Shown here in pieces: positions 30,201 through 38,696 of a stretch of 64,000 nucleotides of DNA. A program made the translations under genes and the position numbers. Source of the DNA: Sabethes cyaneus (Eukaryota > Arthropoda > Insecta > Diptera > Culicidae); assembly GCF_943734655.1 (NCBI RefSeq), contig NC_071353.1, positions 151,046,179 to 151,110,178 on the forward strand, written 5' to 3'. Position 1 is the first letter of the stretch. Each line of letters starts with the position of its first letter. Under the pieces are notes generated by a model, which was given only the letters and a program-made list of their open reading frames with translations, made no database searches and was not told the origin of the DNA.

Positions 30201-33008
30201 ATTTTTGGTCCAGTTTTTGGTCAATTTTTGTAATTGAATTTTTAAAATTTTTATATAAAAGTCTTTGAATTGTAAATTTGGGTTTGAAATTGTACCTAAA
30301 ATTGGATTTCAAATCGGGGTTGAAGCTGGAACTAAATTAGATTTAAATTAGGATTTGGAGTGGGACACTAGATTGCACTTGAAAATTGGACCTCGAATCG
30401 GAATTTAAAGAGGAATTAAATTTGAATTTGGCCTTACAATGGGACTTACAATTACTAATGGGCCTTACAATTGGAATTAAATTTGGACTTAAAATTGGCC
30501 TTGAAATTGAAGATGAGATGTGACTGAAATTAAACTTGGAATCGGACATGAAATTTAACATGGAATTTGACTTAAAATTGGATTCATATCGAAAACGAAA
30601 TGTAAGTTGAAATTAGTCTTAGATATAAGATATATAAGGATTGGATATGAAATTATTCCTGAATTTAGACTTGAAATTTTACTTTAAATTTAAATTTGAT
30701 TTGACTTAAAATAGAACTAAATTTTGAACGTTCAACGTTAGCCTAGAAATCAAACTTGAAACTAAAATTAAAATTTGATTGAAAACTGAACTTGAAATTT
30801 TATTTAAAATTGGGTTTGAAATTGTCACGAAGGGAGATATAAAATTCGACTTCAATTTGGAATAATATACTTTATTTGGCTTCACTTCCAATTGAACTGT
30901 AAGTTGGTCTTTTAATGTTTTAGAGAAGGTGGGGCAATTAATGACTGTCATTACAATCAAAGACTGGCTTTATTCAGAGGAAACTTACGGTATCTTTTCA
31001 GACTGACACTACCGCTCATTCCGGTGTTGATTTTCTACTCCTGGATCTGGGAACACCTCGGCAATGGACCGCAGTGGGGCGACGTCGTAGTGAAGAACGC
31101 CAACCTGTGCAAGTTCAACTTCTGGAACAACATACTGTTCACGCAAAATTGGTACCCCATCGAGGAAGGGGTAAGAAGTTTTCCCTGCAATTAACTATTT
31201 ACCACGGAACTCACTCCCTAAAAACAAATACCATATTCCCGTTTCAGTGCGCTCCGCACACCTTCCAGCTGGCGATCGAAATGCAGCTGTCCATCATTGC
31301 GCCCTTCCTGCTGATCGTACTGACCAAGAGTCCCTTCTACGGGGCCGCTGCCTTCGTAACGCTGCACGGACTTTCCACGGCGATACGGTTCGTGGCCACG
31401 ACGGAGGATCGTCTATCGCCGTACATCTACCACGGCATTCGGCTGACGCAAATCTACCGGACTGCCAATCTGAGCTTCTCGGAAACACTGCACCGGGCGA
31501 CGCCCTACCTGGCCGGTTTCGGGCTTGGCTATCTGCTGCGGGAGACCGACCTACGGAAGCACGATCGTGGCATCAACTGGAGTGGCTGGATCGGGATGGC
31601 AATCGCCATCGGTTGGTGCTTCGGGTTCACGCTGGACATTGCCGATAAGGATTTTCAGTACGTGATGGCCGATGCCGCCCAGTACGCCGCGCTGGCTCCC
31701 CTTTCGTGGGCCCTCGCCATTTGCTGGATCATCTACTATTGCAGCACCCATCCGGACGGGCTGTTGAATCGGTTCCTCAGCTGCCGGCCGATGGTTTTCC
31801 TCAGCAAAATATCCTACTCGGTTTCGTTGATTCAGTTTTTGGTCTTTTTCTACTTTGCCGGTTCGATCCGGGGCAGTGAGGTGTTCAGTTTGGCCGGTTT
31901 CCTCAACCGGGCGGAAATTTGCCTGCTGCTAGCGGGTGGCACCGTTCTGACGTTGCTGTACGATCTACCGATTCAGAACGTTAAAGCCATTCTGGACCGG
32001 TCGGGGATCTTCGATCGGATGGAAAAGAGGGACACCTCGTCGGTTGGGCAGGAGGCTCAGGCCGAATCCGAGAAGGTGGTGGTCGAAAATGGTTCTGCGG
32101 CTCCCGGCCCGGAAGCCGGTCAATCATCCAGCGGCGACAATAAGGTGGATGATGATTTTGTTAGTCCTTTCGATGAACGAAAAGATGAGGACGATGATTT
32201 TGTGAGGCCCGTTTGGAAGCGGAAAACCGCCACACCGGAGCCGGAACGGAAGCCGGCGTCTCCGACGAAGGGTTTCTGGGATGACGAGGAGGAGAGGTGA
32301 GTTTTTGGATTTTTCGTTTCTTTTTTCTTTTTTTTTTGTTCAGATGAAATTTTATCTCCAAACGTTAGACTTCTTAGTTAATAAAGGTTGGTTTGAACTT
32401 TGCTTGTGGGTTTTTGTCGTAAAACATTTTGAACATGCAGAACGTTTTCCTGCCTCGTTTTTTTTTTGTACTGAGGACTTCCTCGGCTCGCCTTAGCATT
32501 CAACTTCCATTGAAACTAACATTCGTCCGCTTCATTCAGAAACCACGAGGTTAGTGAATTATTCCATAACCTTCTGCTTCCGCTTCTGTGATCTAGAGAT
32601 CAAGAGATTTAAAACAAAAAATGGTAACAAAAAAATTATCATCGAAATCTCAGTGACGCACCGAAGGTGGTCTTCAAGCTACCGCCGGTAGCCAAAACGC
32701 CAGATCCACCCATCGAAGAACAGGAAGAGGAGGAAGAGGAGCAGGAAGAAGAAGAAGAAGAAGACGAAGAGGAGGAAGGAGACGACGAAATCGACGAGGA
32801 GCAGGAAGTGATCAAAAGACCAACGCAAAGTAAGACTTCTGCCTCACCACCGCCACCGAAATCCGAGCCAGAGCCCGAAACGAAACCGAAGACGACGACG
32901 ACGACGACAGCCGGGGGGTCGTTCCGTTTTACTACGAGCCGCTCGTACAGTCCACCGCCGACGACGAGACGCCGCCAGTGGCGAACCTGGGATCTGCAGG
33001 ATGACTGA
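15866..33008 (+). CDS. NRF-6-type acyltransferase-3 multi-pass membrane protein with acidic N-terminal region
   Basis: Six coding exons, 15866-17422, 17477-17700, 17768-18277, 31002-31170, 31248-32296 and 32654-33008, all with GT/AG junctions and consistent phases, sum to 3864 nt: 1287 residues and a TGA. Order: signal peptide, acidic low-complexity region, Cys-containing NRF domain, acyltransferase-3 multi-pass domain, Glu-rich tail. Worm NRF-6 and related proteins of this family (nose resistant to fluoxetine) act in lipid or drug transport; fly drop-dead is another member. The substrate here is unknown. The start at 15866 is preferred over an in-frame ATG at 15752 because it puts a textbook signal peptide at the N-terminus. 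Intron 3 is 12.7 kb and stuffed with transposons. The acidic region makes this longer than usual family members. Cellular location is inferred to be the secretory pathway or plasma membrane. Confidence 0.85.
18278..18670 (+). repeat. Start of intron 3; minisatellite W run
   Basis: 18278-18420 is ordinary intron sequence after the GTATGT donor. 18425-18670 is GACCAGATTTTG-type minisatellite that ends exactly where family B copy 2 begins, repeating the arrangement at 8.4 kb. Confidence 0.6.
18671..19785 (+). repeat. Interspersed repeat family B, copy 2, with three tandem units
   Basis: It has the same left end (ACTAGCTGACCCGACAAAC) and right end ((CAGA)n, TATAGGTATAGAT) as copy 1, but only about three of the GCTTGATTAGTTCTCGAG units. 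An extra block at 18890-19065 contains repeated ACCATTTCGCG / GAATACCATTT motifs; that block also occurs in the inverted copy at 62.9 kb. Confidence 0.75.
19786..21743 (+). repeat. Degenerate minisatellite V (GGTCCATTTTT type)
   Basis: T-rich + strand built from diverged units of about 11-17 bp (GGTCCATTTTT, GGTTCATTTTT). A longer landmark, GGTACAGTTTTAGTCGATTT followed by a GCTGCATTT segment, recurs near 19970, 20236, 20442, 20830, 20955 and 21294, indicating higher-order duplication. All open frames are low-complexity F/L/S/I/H peptides and are not genes. Confidence 0.7.
21744..22076 (+). repeat. 333-bp direct repeat, copy 1, left of the LINE
   Basis: The block from GAATTTCTAATTCACACCG to GGGTTCACCCCCA is repeated at 26683-27015 with one substitution seen (A versus C near 21801). 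The two copies abut the LINE exactly, with no other sequence between, as a target site duplication would. Confidence 0.85.
22350..26051 (-). CDS. LINE ORF2: APE-type endonuclease, reverse transcriptase, RNase H, CCHC-like end
   Basis: 1233 codons without a break. The endonuclease covers about residues 26-255: INLQHKRAA with Asn31, QEPY with Glu58, GSDANAHHIIWGS near 165, SDHCFIYFD near 250. The reverse transcriptase covers about 440-760: SPGTDGI, TFLDIEGAFDNV with the first Asp, GCPQGGVLSPLLWNLV, and the catalytic FADDYLIL at about 689. RNase H covers about 952-1085: CYTDGSLYEG, an acidic pair in QAEIFAIMYG, CSDSQAAIKAL, and VWVPGHSGITGNEWADELAR. The C-terminus has CNLC followed by a His and a Cys (about 1190-1205), a zinc-knuckle-like end. 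All catalytic residues that can be identified are kept, so the copy is recent and possibly active in trans. Retrotransposon enzyme, nicking target DNA and copying RNA at the nick. Confidence 0.93.
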   Translation of the reverse strand: MASLTICCLICVGDCLCIYSASQIVRVAQINLQHKRAANLYLCEKLFNGSVTIALVQEPYFRKGYFHSTDIGNQNFAVFSKTGMTNPRLMPRACILLHRSISACLISELTTRDICAVTVELVVDDVHRRYVYCSAYLPHDEPSPSDDFRNVVRYCQSSGLPLIVGSDANAHHIIWGSSDINLRGSDLMEYLSGTNLGILNIGNCPTFIRAGREEVLDITLCSNRISHELAQWHVSNETPISDHCFIYFDHLGVSLNAATFRNPRFSDWKLFKEELATKFQGFEPTIESSIELDVAVDVTTSFIVESFEVACPLKTIKTTRGTPWWNSHLAELKKRCRRAWNRRRRDGVEPFKQARKAYAKALRSSARTSWHRFCSNVSSFGEASRLNKILSKSKDYQVNNIRSSNGEYCSNDNEILECLFYSHFPGCVEPEVRNDPEIVLGGLDSWAFARRLVTTEAIEWAVNSFSPYKSPGTDGIYPILLQKGFKYFKHILRRMFVCSIAIGYIPTQWREITIKFIPKGGRATYEQAKSFRPISLTSFLLKSLERIVDHHIRETSLVEVPLHSAQHAYQSGKSTTTLLHDVVNKIEVAFSQKESCLGTFLDIEGAFDNVSFASILEAARYHNVPSIIIKWIEQMLSNRLLFSSLRQASIWKQSVCGCPQGGVLSPLLWNLVADGLLRKLNGLGYPSYGFADDYLILVVGKCISTLFDLMQQALRVVETWCRETALSVNPSKTSIVLFSRRRNTNGARALRFYDSDVDVVNEVKYVGLILNSKLDWSTNIDFRIKKACMAFGQCRRAIGNSWGLKPKYIHWLYTVVVRPILAYGCLVWWQRGEVVTVQTKLNHLQRMCLMAMSGAFTTTPTAALEAIFNIKPLHFHLKQEALICAYRLHAIGLWQSVDGSTGHTRLWSQIVAEDKFALAPSDVTLMRTFPYRTFSSDFPPREDWMSGYMERKISDYVVCYTDGSLYEGRAGAGVYCRELELEESYSLGSYCTVFQAEIFAIMYGAQFALQKELIGKIIYFCSDSQAAIKALCAANSKSKTVIACHTQLEELSILNAVHLVWVPGHSGITGNEWADELARSGAEKSVFGPEPALPIAACWIKQKIRSWFSSEHVRYWENLETCRQTKSFIVKPCEKVAKFLLQHSKVNCSILVRSLTGHCRLNYHMATIQRAESFHCNLCESDYGTPYHVICNCPAVAQLRHRIFGSYVLNESDFRKLKLRDILMFLTESGIEL
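26396..26413. repeat. (TC)n microsatellite in LINE 5' region
   Basis: Short CT dinucleotide run within the 5' part of the LINE. Confidence 0.7.
26683..27015 (+). repeat. 333-bp direct repeat, copy 2, right of the LINE
   Basis: Near-identical to 21744-22076 at a constant offset of 4939 bp, starting and stopping exactly at the LINE edges. After 27015 the two flanks diverge at once (AGTTCCCCCC versus the LINE 3' end). Confidence 0.85.
27016..27430 (+). repeat. Minisatellite V, continued
   Basis: GGTCCATTTTT / GGTTCATTTTT units, the continuation of the array interrupted by the LINE. A (CAAA)n patch lies at 27397-27408. Confidence 0.6.
27431..28122 (+). repeat. Family Y copy 2 and flanking low-complexity sequence
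   Basis: 27640-27826 matches 12216-12393 (CCGATTTTCAGAAATTCC, GTTAGAAGCGTTGACTC, CTCGTACACTC, CCTACAAATTATTTTTTTGCC). 27880-28000 is minisatellite V. 28000-28122 is a TTGAAATTGGA-type run. Confidence 0.65.
28123..28653. mobile_element. piggyBac-like MITE (28127-28649) with TTAA target duplication
   Basis: TTAA at 28123-28126 and 28650-28653 brackets a 523-bp element that starts CCCTCTAACGG and ends CCGTTAGAGGG, perfect 11-bp terminal inverted repeats. The TTAA duplication plus CCCT termini are the signature of the piggyBac superfamily. There is no transposase ORF, so it is non-autonomous. An inner palindrome GGCCGTC/GACGGCC sits beside the right end. Confidence 0.8.
28654..31001 (+). repeat. 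Minisatellite V and TTGAAATTGGAC-type runs to the end of intron 3
   Basis: 28690-29470 and 29770-30240 are GGTCCATTTTT-type with the GGTACAGTTTTAGTCGATTT landmark near 28895, 29033 and 29158. 29480-29770 and 30250-30900 are a separate degenerate series of about 12 bp (TTGAAATTGGACTTGAAATC). The last 80 bp are ordinary and end in TATCTTTTCAG, the acceptor for exon 4. Confidence 0.65.
31002..33008 (+). CDS. Exons 4-6: acyltransferase-3 helices and Glu-rich cytoplasmic tail
   Basis: Exon 4 (RLTLPLIPVLIFYSWIWEHL) completes an Arg codon split across intron 3 and gives the family's loop with NLCKFNFWNNILF. Exon 5 has about eight hydrophobic helices, including IAPFLLIVLTKSPFYGAAAF, the RLSPYIYHGIRLTQIY loop, YLAGFGLGYLL, SWALAICWIIYYC, the SKISYSVSLIQFLVFFYFAG motif typical of the last helices, and LLLAGGTVLTLLYDLPIQNV. 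From about residue 960 the protein is hydrophilic and ends in exon 6 with long E/D runs, PPPPK and Thr runs. Exon 5 joins exon 6 in frame as AG plus T. A 10-nt acceptor/donor-flanked segment at 32540-32549 would bring in a stop and is not used in this model. Confidence 0.85.
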
Positions 33009-33341
33009 TCGAACCGCCGAGCAGCCGCCGAGCAGCCACCGAGCCGAAAAGACAGTTTTCGTTTTACACTAAGTGTTGTGTTGTGTTGGTAAGTAAACTG
33101 ACTCTATATATGCCTGTGGCCATAGGCCACAGGCCAGGGCACATCTACTGGCAGCGCGAACCAGTCAATCAATAATCGAACGAATTAAAACTATCATAAA
33201 ACAGAAAGCTTACTAAAGCCTAACTACTTAAGGTGTACCGAGTGCTGTTCGTTTTTCACTAACAGGGCAAAAAGAAATGTCCTTAGCCGGCTGATGGCCG
33301 TCTCCTTCGAAGTAGGATTTTCTGGATTCCGTGGATGATGA
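33009..33341 (+). other. 3' UTR of the NRF-6-type gene and short spacer
   Basis: No coding sequence. Candidate poly(A) signals are ATTAAA at about 33184-33189 and CATAAA at about 33195. A short palindrome GCCTGTGGCC / GGCCACAGGC lies near 33112-33135. Confidence 0.45.
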
Positions 33342-33502
33342 TGATTCGAACATCAAGCAGAGCTCGAGGATGTTGTCTGGACTTCTGGACAGTGAAAGAT
33401 GTTCGGGATGATGTTCGACGATTACTTTAGGGTAAGTTTCTTCAACACTTCCTTCATCATTTTTGTGTAATGAAGCAGTTTGTTTATCGTACTTTGCTGA
33501 AG
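33342..33502 (+). repeat. Duplicated block with candidate first exon, copy 1
   Basis: The block starts TGATTCGAACATCAAGCAG and runs past a GTAAGT donor. It contains ATG at 33399 (or in-frame ATGs at 33408 and 33411) leading through TTCGACGATTACTTTAGG to a consensus donor at 33432, coding MFDDYFR with phase 0. The same block recurs at 38464-38649. The donor, start codon and 21-bp coding stretch are all conserved, which suggests alternative first exons of a gene whose other exons are not recognised here. It may instead be a non-coding repeat. Confidence 0.45.
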
Positions 33503-33665
33503 GGACACCTGACCTTACAGAAGAATGTTTTTGTTTGAAAAATTGGCTTACCTAATCGTAGCCGAATCCGTTGTTACTTATCACAAAATTGACATTGACA
33601 TTGGACATTAAATTAGACTTGAATTTGGACTAGTTTGAACTTGAAATTCTACCTCAAACCAGATA

Positions 33666-33775
33666 TCCCAAGTAACATTTTGAGTTTTATTGCACTCTTA
33701 TTACGGTTTTTATGATCAATTTTACTTACCAGAACTGTCATAAATACGTAATAAAACCAGCATTGTTACTTGGGA
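33666..33775. mobile_element. 110-bp TIR fold-back element (MITE remnant)
   Basis: TCCCAAGTAACATT at the left and its inverted counterpart AATGTTACTTGGGA-like end (CATTGTTACTTGGGA) at the right. Inner arms pair through TTTTATTGC / AATAAAACCAG. It encodes nothing. No clear target duplication. Confidence 0.6.
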
Positions 33776-34651
33776 GGGACGCGAAGTTTCGGTTGAAACT
33801 AAAATTAACATGTTTCGTTCAGTTCTCTCACACGTTTTAGCTCTTTTCTGTTCCACTTTTTCTCTTTTTCAATCCTGTTTTTTTTTACTTTTGGCTCAGT
33901 TTTTTCTCCTCTTCTGGATCGTCAGCTTGGGTTTTGCTTTCGCTTTCCATCCGATGTCCCTCATTTTTTTCTCGTTTTACTTTTTCCTCTGTCCCGTGTT
34001 CCCGTTTTTTCGTTTGCAGTTTCCACATTTTTCTCCTTTCGTTCCCGTTTTTCGCCTTTGTTTCGTTTCCCATTTTTTGACGCCTTATTTGTTCGCTTCT
34101 TTTCTGTTTTTTTATTCTTTGGCTTTCCTGCCTCATATTTTTTTCTTCGATTTTACCCGTTTCTTTAGTCCGTTCTTCCTGTTTTTCTTTTCTCTTTTCT
34201 GTCCCATTTGTTCGCGTTTTGTGGTTTTTCGTCGTCTTCTCGTTGTTGCTTTGTTTCTTTTGTCGCTGTTTAAGCATCTGGTTGTCACATTTTCATCATC
34301 GCATGTTTGCCGTCTTTTTGACGTATACACTGAATCTGCTTTTTGCGCCGTTTGGTTTTTACGAGAATTTCGGAATTTACATGTTTTTTTTTTGGTTTTT
34401 TACGCGACTTTTGGAATTTACGCGGGACGTATCCTTCGCGTAAAAAGCGACTTGTGTGTGTGCGCTATGGTTCTGTCGATTTTCCGTCGACTTTTCCTCT
34501 CTTTTCGTTGTTTTTTTTGGCGGTTTGTCGTTTTGCTACTCTCATTTTGTCGTATTTTTGTAGTATTTTTGTTATTTTTTCGTCGTGCTGTTGTTTTCTC
34601 TCTTTTCATCACAATGTCGCCGCCTTTCTGTAGCCTTTTCTCAGTATATTC

Positions 34652-34745
34652 GTCCGAGGACCCAGGTTCGAATCCCAACCCCGTAGAAGTCACGAATGAC
34701 CTAAGCTGTTAAAGTGACTATAAAAAAATACAAATAATACAATAG
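34652..34745 (+). repeat. tRNA-related SINE tail (Feilai-like)
   Basis: GGTTCGAATCCCAACCCCG is a pol III B-box region. It is followed by CACGAATGACCTAAGCTG, TTAAAGTGACTATAA and an A-rich tail. This resembles the 3' portion of mosquito tRNA-related SINEs. The A-box half is missing or unrecognisable. Confidence 0.5.
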
Positions 34746-35344
34746 TATTTTCGTCAATTTTTCATTGTCCTTTTTGCATTTTATGTCTCGTTTTGTATGC
34801 TTTTATTCGTCGTGTTACTTTTTTGTCGTTGTTTTGGCGTCTTTTCGTCGTCTTCATCGTATTTTTGTGATATTTCCGTCGTCTGTTTTATCGTTTTTTG
34901 ATCTCTAGTTATGACCGAAAAAAGCGACGAAATTCCGACGGCTTTTTACCGTTGGAGTCATTTTGTTGCTGCTAATTTGGCGACTTTTCGTCGTCATTTT
35001 AAAGATTTTTTTATCTGTTAGTTATTTTTGCTGTATTTCTTCGTATTTTCGTCATTTTTTCGTGTCTTGCATTCAATTTTTGTTTCTTTGCTGCTTTTTC
35101 GATGGCTTTTTCTCGTTTTGTCGTTTTTTTTTTGTTGCTATTTTGGTGTCTTCTTATAGGAATTAGTCGTCCTTCGACGTCTTTCGGTGTTTTTATCACG
35201 ACTTGTCGTCATTTTTATTGACTTTAGCCATCTTTTCGGCGTCTCTTCATCGTATATTCGTCATTTTTTCGTCGTTTTTTGCCCTATTTTCGACGCCATT
35301 TGCTTTGTATTTTTCTCTTGTTTTCGTGTTATCGTTGCTTCTTT

Positions 35345-35416
35345 GCCTCTTTTGTCGCTGTTTGAGCATTTGATTGTCACATTTTGGTAAAAATGTGACG
35401 ATCAGATGCTCAAACA
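35345..35416. repeat. Long hairpin inside minisatellite T
   Basis: TTGAGCATTTGATTGTCACA and TTTT pair across a GGTA loop with AAAATGTGACGATCAGATGC and TCAA, about 24 bp per arm with three mismatches. One arm is the landmark repeated at 34263, so the hairpin arose by inverted duplication of an array unit. Confidence 0.6.
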
Positions 35417-36341
35417 CGACAAAAGAAAATACGGTAGTATTTTTGATGTAATTTTCCTGTATTTTTGTCGTCTTCTGTCGATTTACCGTCGATTCGGTTT
35501 TCGATGTTTTGCTGATCTTTTCGTTGTTTTTTGTTTTCGTTTTGTCTACTTTTTGTACTTACTTTCTATGTTTTGTCAACTGTCTTTTTGTCTTATATTC
35601 ACCACCTGTTCACCATAGTTTCGCTGCTAGTTCAACTTATCTTTTGCTTTTGACGCTGCTATTTCAACTTATCGTTGCTTTTGACGTTGTTTTCAAAATC
35701 TATGTCGTCACCCCATTGCATGGCCTTTTCTGTTTTAAATTTTTCGCCTTTCATTTTCCGTTCGTATCTCATCTTTTGTCTGTCGTCTCCCATTATTGAT
35801 GGTTCGTCTTTCGCCCTCTGCTTTTCGTTTCTTGTCTCTTGGTTTTCGTTTTTTTTGTTTTCCATTCTTCGCCTTTTATATTTCTTGTTGGTTTTCGTAT
35901 TTCGTCGTTTTGTCGGTGCCTTTTTTGGCTTTTTTTATTGTATTTTAGTCTTTTTTTGTCCTCTGGTCGTTTTCTCCTCTTTTTTTCGTCGTCCTTTTGC
36001 GTCCGTTTGTCCTTTTTTGGAATTATTTCGTTGTCTCTCTATTTGCGTACTTTTTGACGTCTATTCATCGTCTTTCCATTGTTTTTTCGTACTCTCTTAG
36101 TTGTTTTTGTCGTTTATTCGTCGCATTTTCATCTTTTTTTCAACATCTTTTTCCGTTATCTTTTGTTGTCGTATTTTTGTCTTTTTTCGTAGTCTTTCGT
36201 CATCACTTGATGTATTTTTTTTTGTATTTTTGTCGTATTCGGTCGACTTTCCGCCAGCATTTCATTGTTTTTCGACAAATAGATATTTAAAAAGTGTCAA
36301 AACGGTAACGTAAATATGACGAATACAGTACAGTAAGACTA

Positions 36342-36749
36342 CTAAAGAACAGGGCTTGTTCGTTCACTTTGACTCAATGTTGATTCATTTGACAGTATCG
36401 TCTCAGTCGAGCAAAATTTAACAAAGTTATGTATGGGACATTTGTAGAACCAGTTATTGTCTACAATTTTGCTGAATAAAAATTTACTGTATCTTTTGTA
36501 TTTCTGGTGCTACAATGCTAGTACCTTATTAGTGACTAAATGAATGCTCATTTAGTTACTAATGACGTACTAGCATTGTAGCATCGTAACTACAACAGAT
36601 ACAGCAACACTTTATTCAGCAAAATTGAAGATAATAACTAGTTCTACAAATGTTCAATATACAACTTTGTCAAAATTTGCTCGGCTAAGACGGTTCTGTC
36701 AAATGAATCAAAATTGAGTCAAGGTGAACGAACAAGCCCTGCTAAAGAA
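36342..36749. mobile_element. hAT-type MITE (36350-36741), near-perfect fold-back
   Basis: The 8-bp direct repeat CTAAAGAA (36342-36349 and 36742-36749) brackets a 392-bp element starting CAGGGCTTGTTCGTTCAC and ending GTGAACGAACAAGCCCTG. The arms pair along almost the whole length to a centre near 36540. An 8-bp duplication with CAGGG ends is typical of hAT elements. It has no ORF. The ends resemble those of the element at 41093. Confidence 0.88.
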
Positions 36750-38100
36750 CGATGAAAAGGTAGAAAAAAAAACTTTTTCATGTATTGACATAGAAAATAG
36801 GAAAAAAAGTGACGAAAAGACAAAAATCATGGCAAAATGAAGGAAAGATGACAATAAACGCCAAAACAGTAACAATAAAAACTACAAAGAAAGGCAAAAA
36901 AGCGACAAAATATGCAGAAAAAACGCCCAAAAAACGACGAAAATAGAATGAAAAGATGGCAAAAAGCGACGAATGCGATGAAAGAAAAGAAATAAACGAT
37001 ATGACGCCCAAAGAACAACAGACACAAAAGTCAGCAAATAGACAATCAAAAAAACGACGAAGACACGGCGAGAAGGGATAATGACGACTAAAATGCAATG
37101 AAATTATGACGAAAACGCTATGAAAAGATGGGGAAAATGCGATGAAACGTTAATGAAAAGAAAGTACAACAAGAACAACAAAAATGACAAAAATTCGATT
37201 AAAAAAGTTTTGAAAAGGCGACAAAACATGTTAAAAATACAATGCAAAGATCTCAAATATACGACGGAAGAACGACACAGAGGCAGTAAATAGACAACTG
37301 ACTGGCAACAAACAAGATGACGAAAACATAACAAAAAATTATGGAAGGATAATATAAAAAAAGGCAAAATAACGACAAAAGATGTCAAAATAACGCCTAA
37401 AAGACGACAAAACAGCAACAAAAAAGACGACAAAAATGGTAAAACACATCAAAAAACAAACGCAAAAAACACTAACGATTGACAAAAGTACGATGAGAAC
37501 AACGAAAATATACGACAAAAAAAGACAATGAGGGGATGAATACGAAGAAAAGACAACAAAGAGATGACAAAAAGCCGACGAAAGGACGAAAAAAAAAGAA
37601 AAACGACGAAAACATAACGAAAATGTAATGACAAACAGCCCATTAACAAAACACGAAAACGACATAAATAGGATGGAAAAACGTCAAAAATGCGATCTAC
37701 CAAAAATGCAATAAAAACGATAAAATATGTCAACAAAACGCTGACAAAACTGACAAAAGAACGATGTAAAGATGACGAAAATACGTCGAAAAGATGCTAA
37801 AACAAAAACAAAACGGGTCGAAGAATAACAAGATGACGAAAAAGTGATGACAAGTAGGCGAAAAGCCAATGAAGCCGAAATGCAAATGCCAAAGACGTGA
37901 TGTGAAAAATGTCAAGAGAGATAGTACGAAAAGATTAGAAGACTAAAAATAGGTGCAGAAAAGGTAATAGAAAGACAATTAAACGACAGCAATACAATGA
38001 CGAAGAAAAAGAACAACAAATCCTTGGAAAGAGACAGTAAGGCGATGTAAAGATGCCAGAAAACAGAACCACCATAGAACCAAAAAACCATACGGAGAAA
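36750..38100 (-). repeat. Degenerate minisatellite T, inverted run (A-rich strand on top)
   Basis: GACGAAAA-type units for about 1.3 kb, the reverse complement of the TTTTCGTC type. With 33776-36341 it forms a head-to-head inverted pair around the hAT MITE. Confidence 0.65.
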
Positions 38101-38463
38101 CCTGAACGATGAAATAACTTATCTCGAGAATAAGCGTCCTTAATTAATTTAAGTTAAATCTCAAATCCACATGAAATTATTTAATTCGAAAAGGTACCTA
38201 TTTCCTTCAAACAACAATACCTATAAAGCAAACGTTATAGAGTGATCATACATTGAGGGGGAATGAAGCGGAGTCCATCCGTGTTAAAAGAAACTCTGGC
38301 GTATTAGAAAACAGGCAGTAATTAATATACACTTTCAGCAAAAGGAACAAACAATACTAGCAAGCAAACTTCGCATTTAAATTGATTTTGAAACGAAAGT
38401 CTAACCCTTTCTTTCGGTGATAAAGTACCGATTTTTCCTCAGTACAGTCTGGCAACGCTGGCG
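38101..38463. other. No gene recognised
   Basis: AT-rich sequence of ordinary complexity. TCCTCAGTACAG near 38436 resembles an arthropod initiator (TCAGT) about 120 bp upstream of the candidate start codon at 38558. Confidence 0.3.
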
Positions 38464-38649
38464 TGATTCGAACATCAAGCAGAGCCCGAGGAAGTCGTCT
38501 GGAAGGGAAGAAACTCGTGCGATGCTACTGTGACTGCCTTCTGAAAGAAGTGATAAGATGTTCGACGATTACTTTAGGGTAAGTTTCTCCAACACTTCCT
38601 ACGTTCATTTTGTGTAAAGAAGCAGTTTGTTTACTGTACTTTGTTGAAG
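38464..38649 (+). repeat. Duplicated block with candidate first exon, copy 2
   Basis: Homologous to 33342-33502. ATG at 38558 leads through TTCGACGATTACTTTAGG to a GTAAGT donor at 38579 (MFDDYFR, phase 0). The flanking intron start (AAGAAGCAGTTTGTTTACTG) is also shared. It has about 25 bp extra before the ATG relative to copy 1. Confidence 0.45.
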
Positions 38650-38696
38650 ATCTGCACTAGCGTACCCCGAGCTAGGATTGGGCAAAATTCACAAAA

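Larger units (their letters stand above)
33776..36341 (+). repeat. Degenerate minisatellite T, run 3 (T-rich strand on top)
   Basis: About 2.5 kb of TTTTCGTC-type units, with longer landmarks such as GCTGTTTGAGCATCTG plus TTGTCACATTTT repeated near 34263 and 35345. Around 34362-34450 a TTTCGGAATTTACG motif resembles 21720-21800. The open frames are F/S/L-rich artefacts. The run faces an inverted, A-rich partner beyond the MITE at 36350. Confidence 0.65.

Noticed and set aside
32540..32549. 10-nt micro-exon with AG/GT borders in the last intron of the NRF-6-type gene
   Set aside because: Its inclusion shifts the phase so that the next exon begins with a TGA stop; direct joining of 32296 to 32654 keeps the frame to the natural end.
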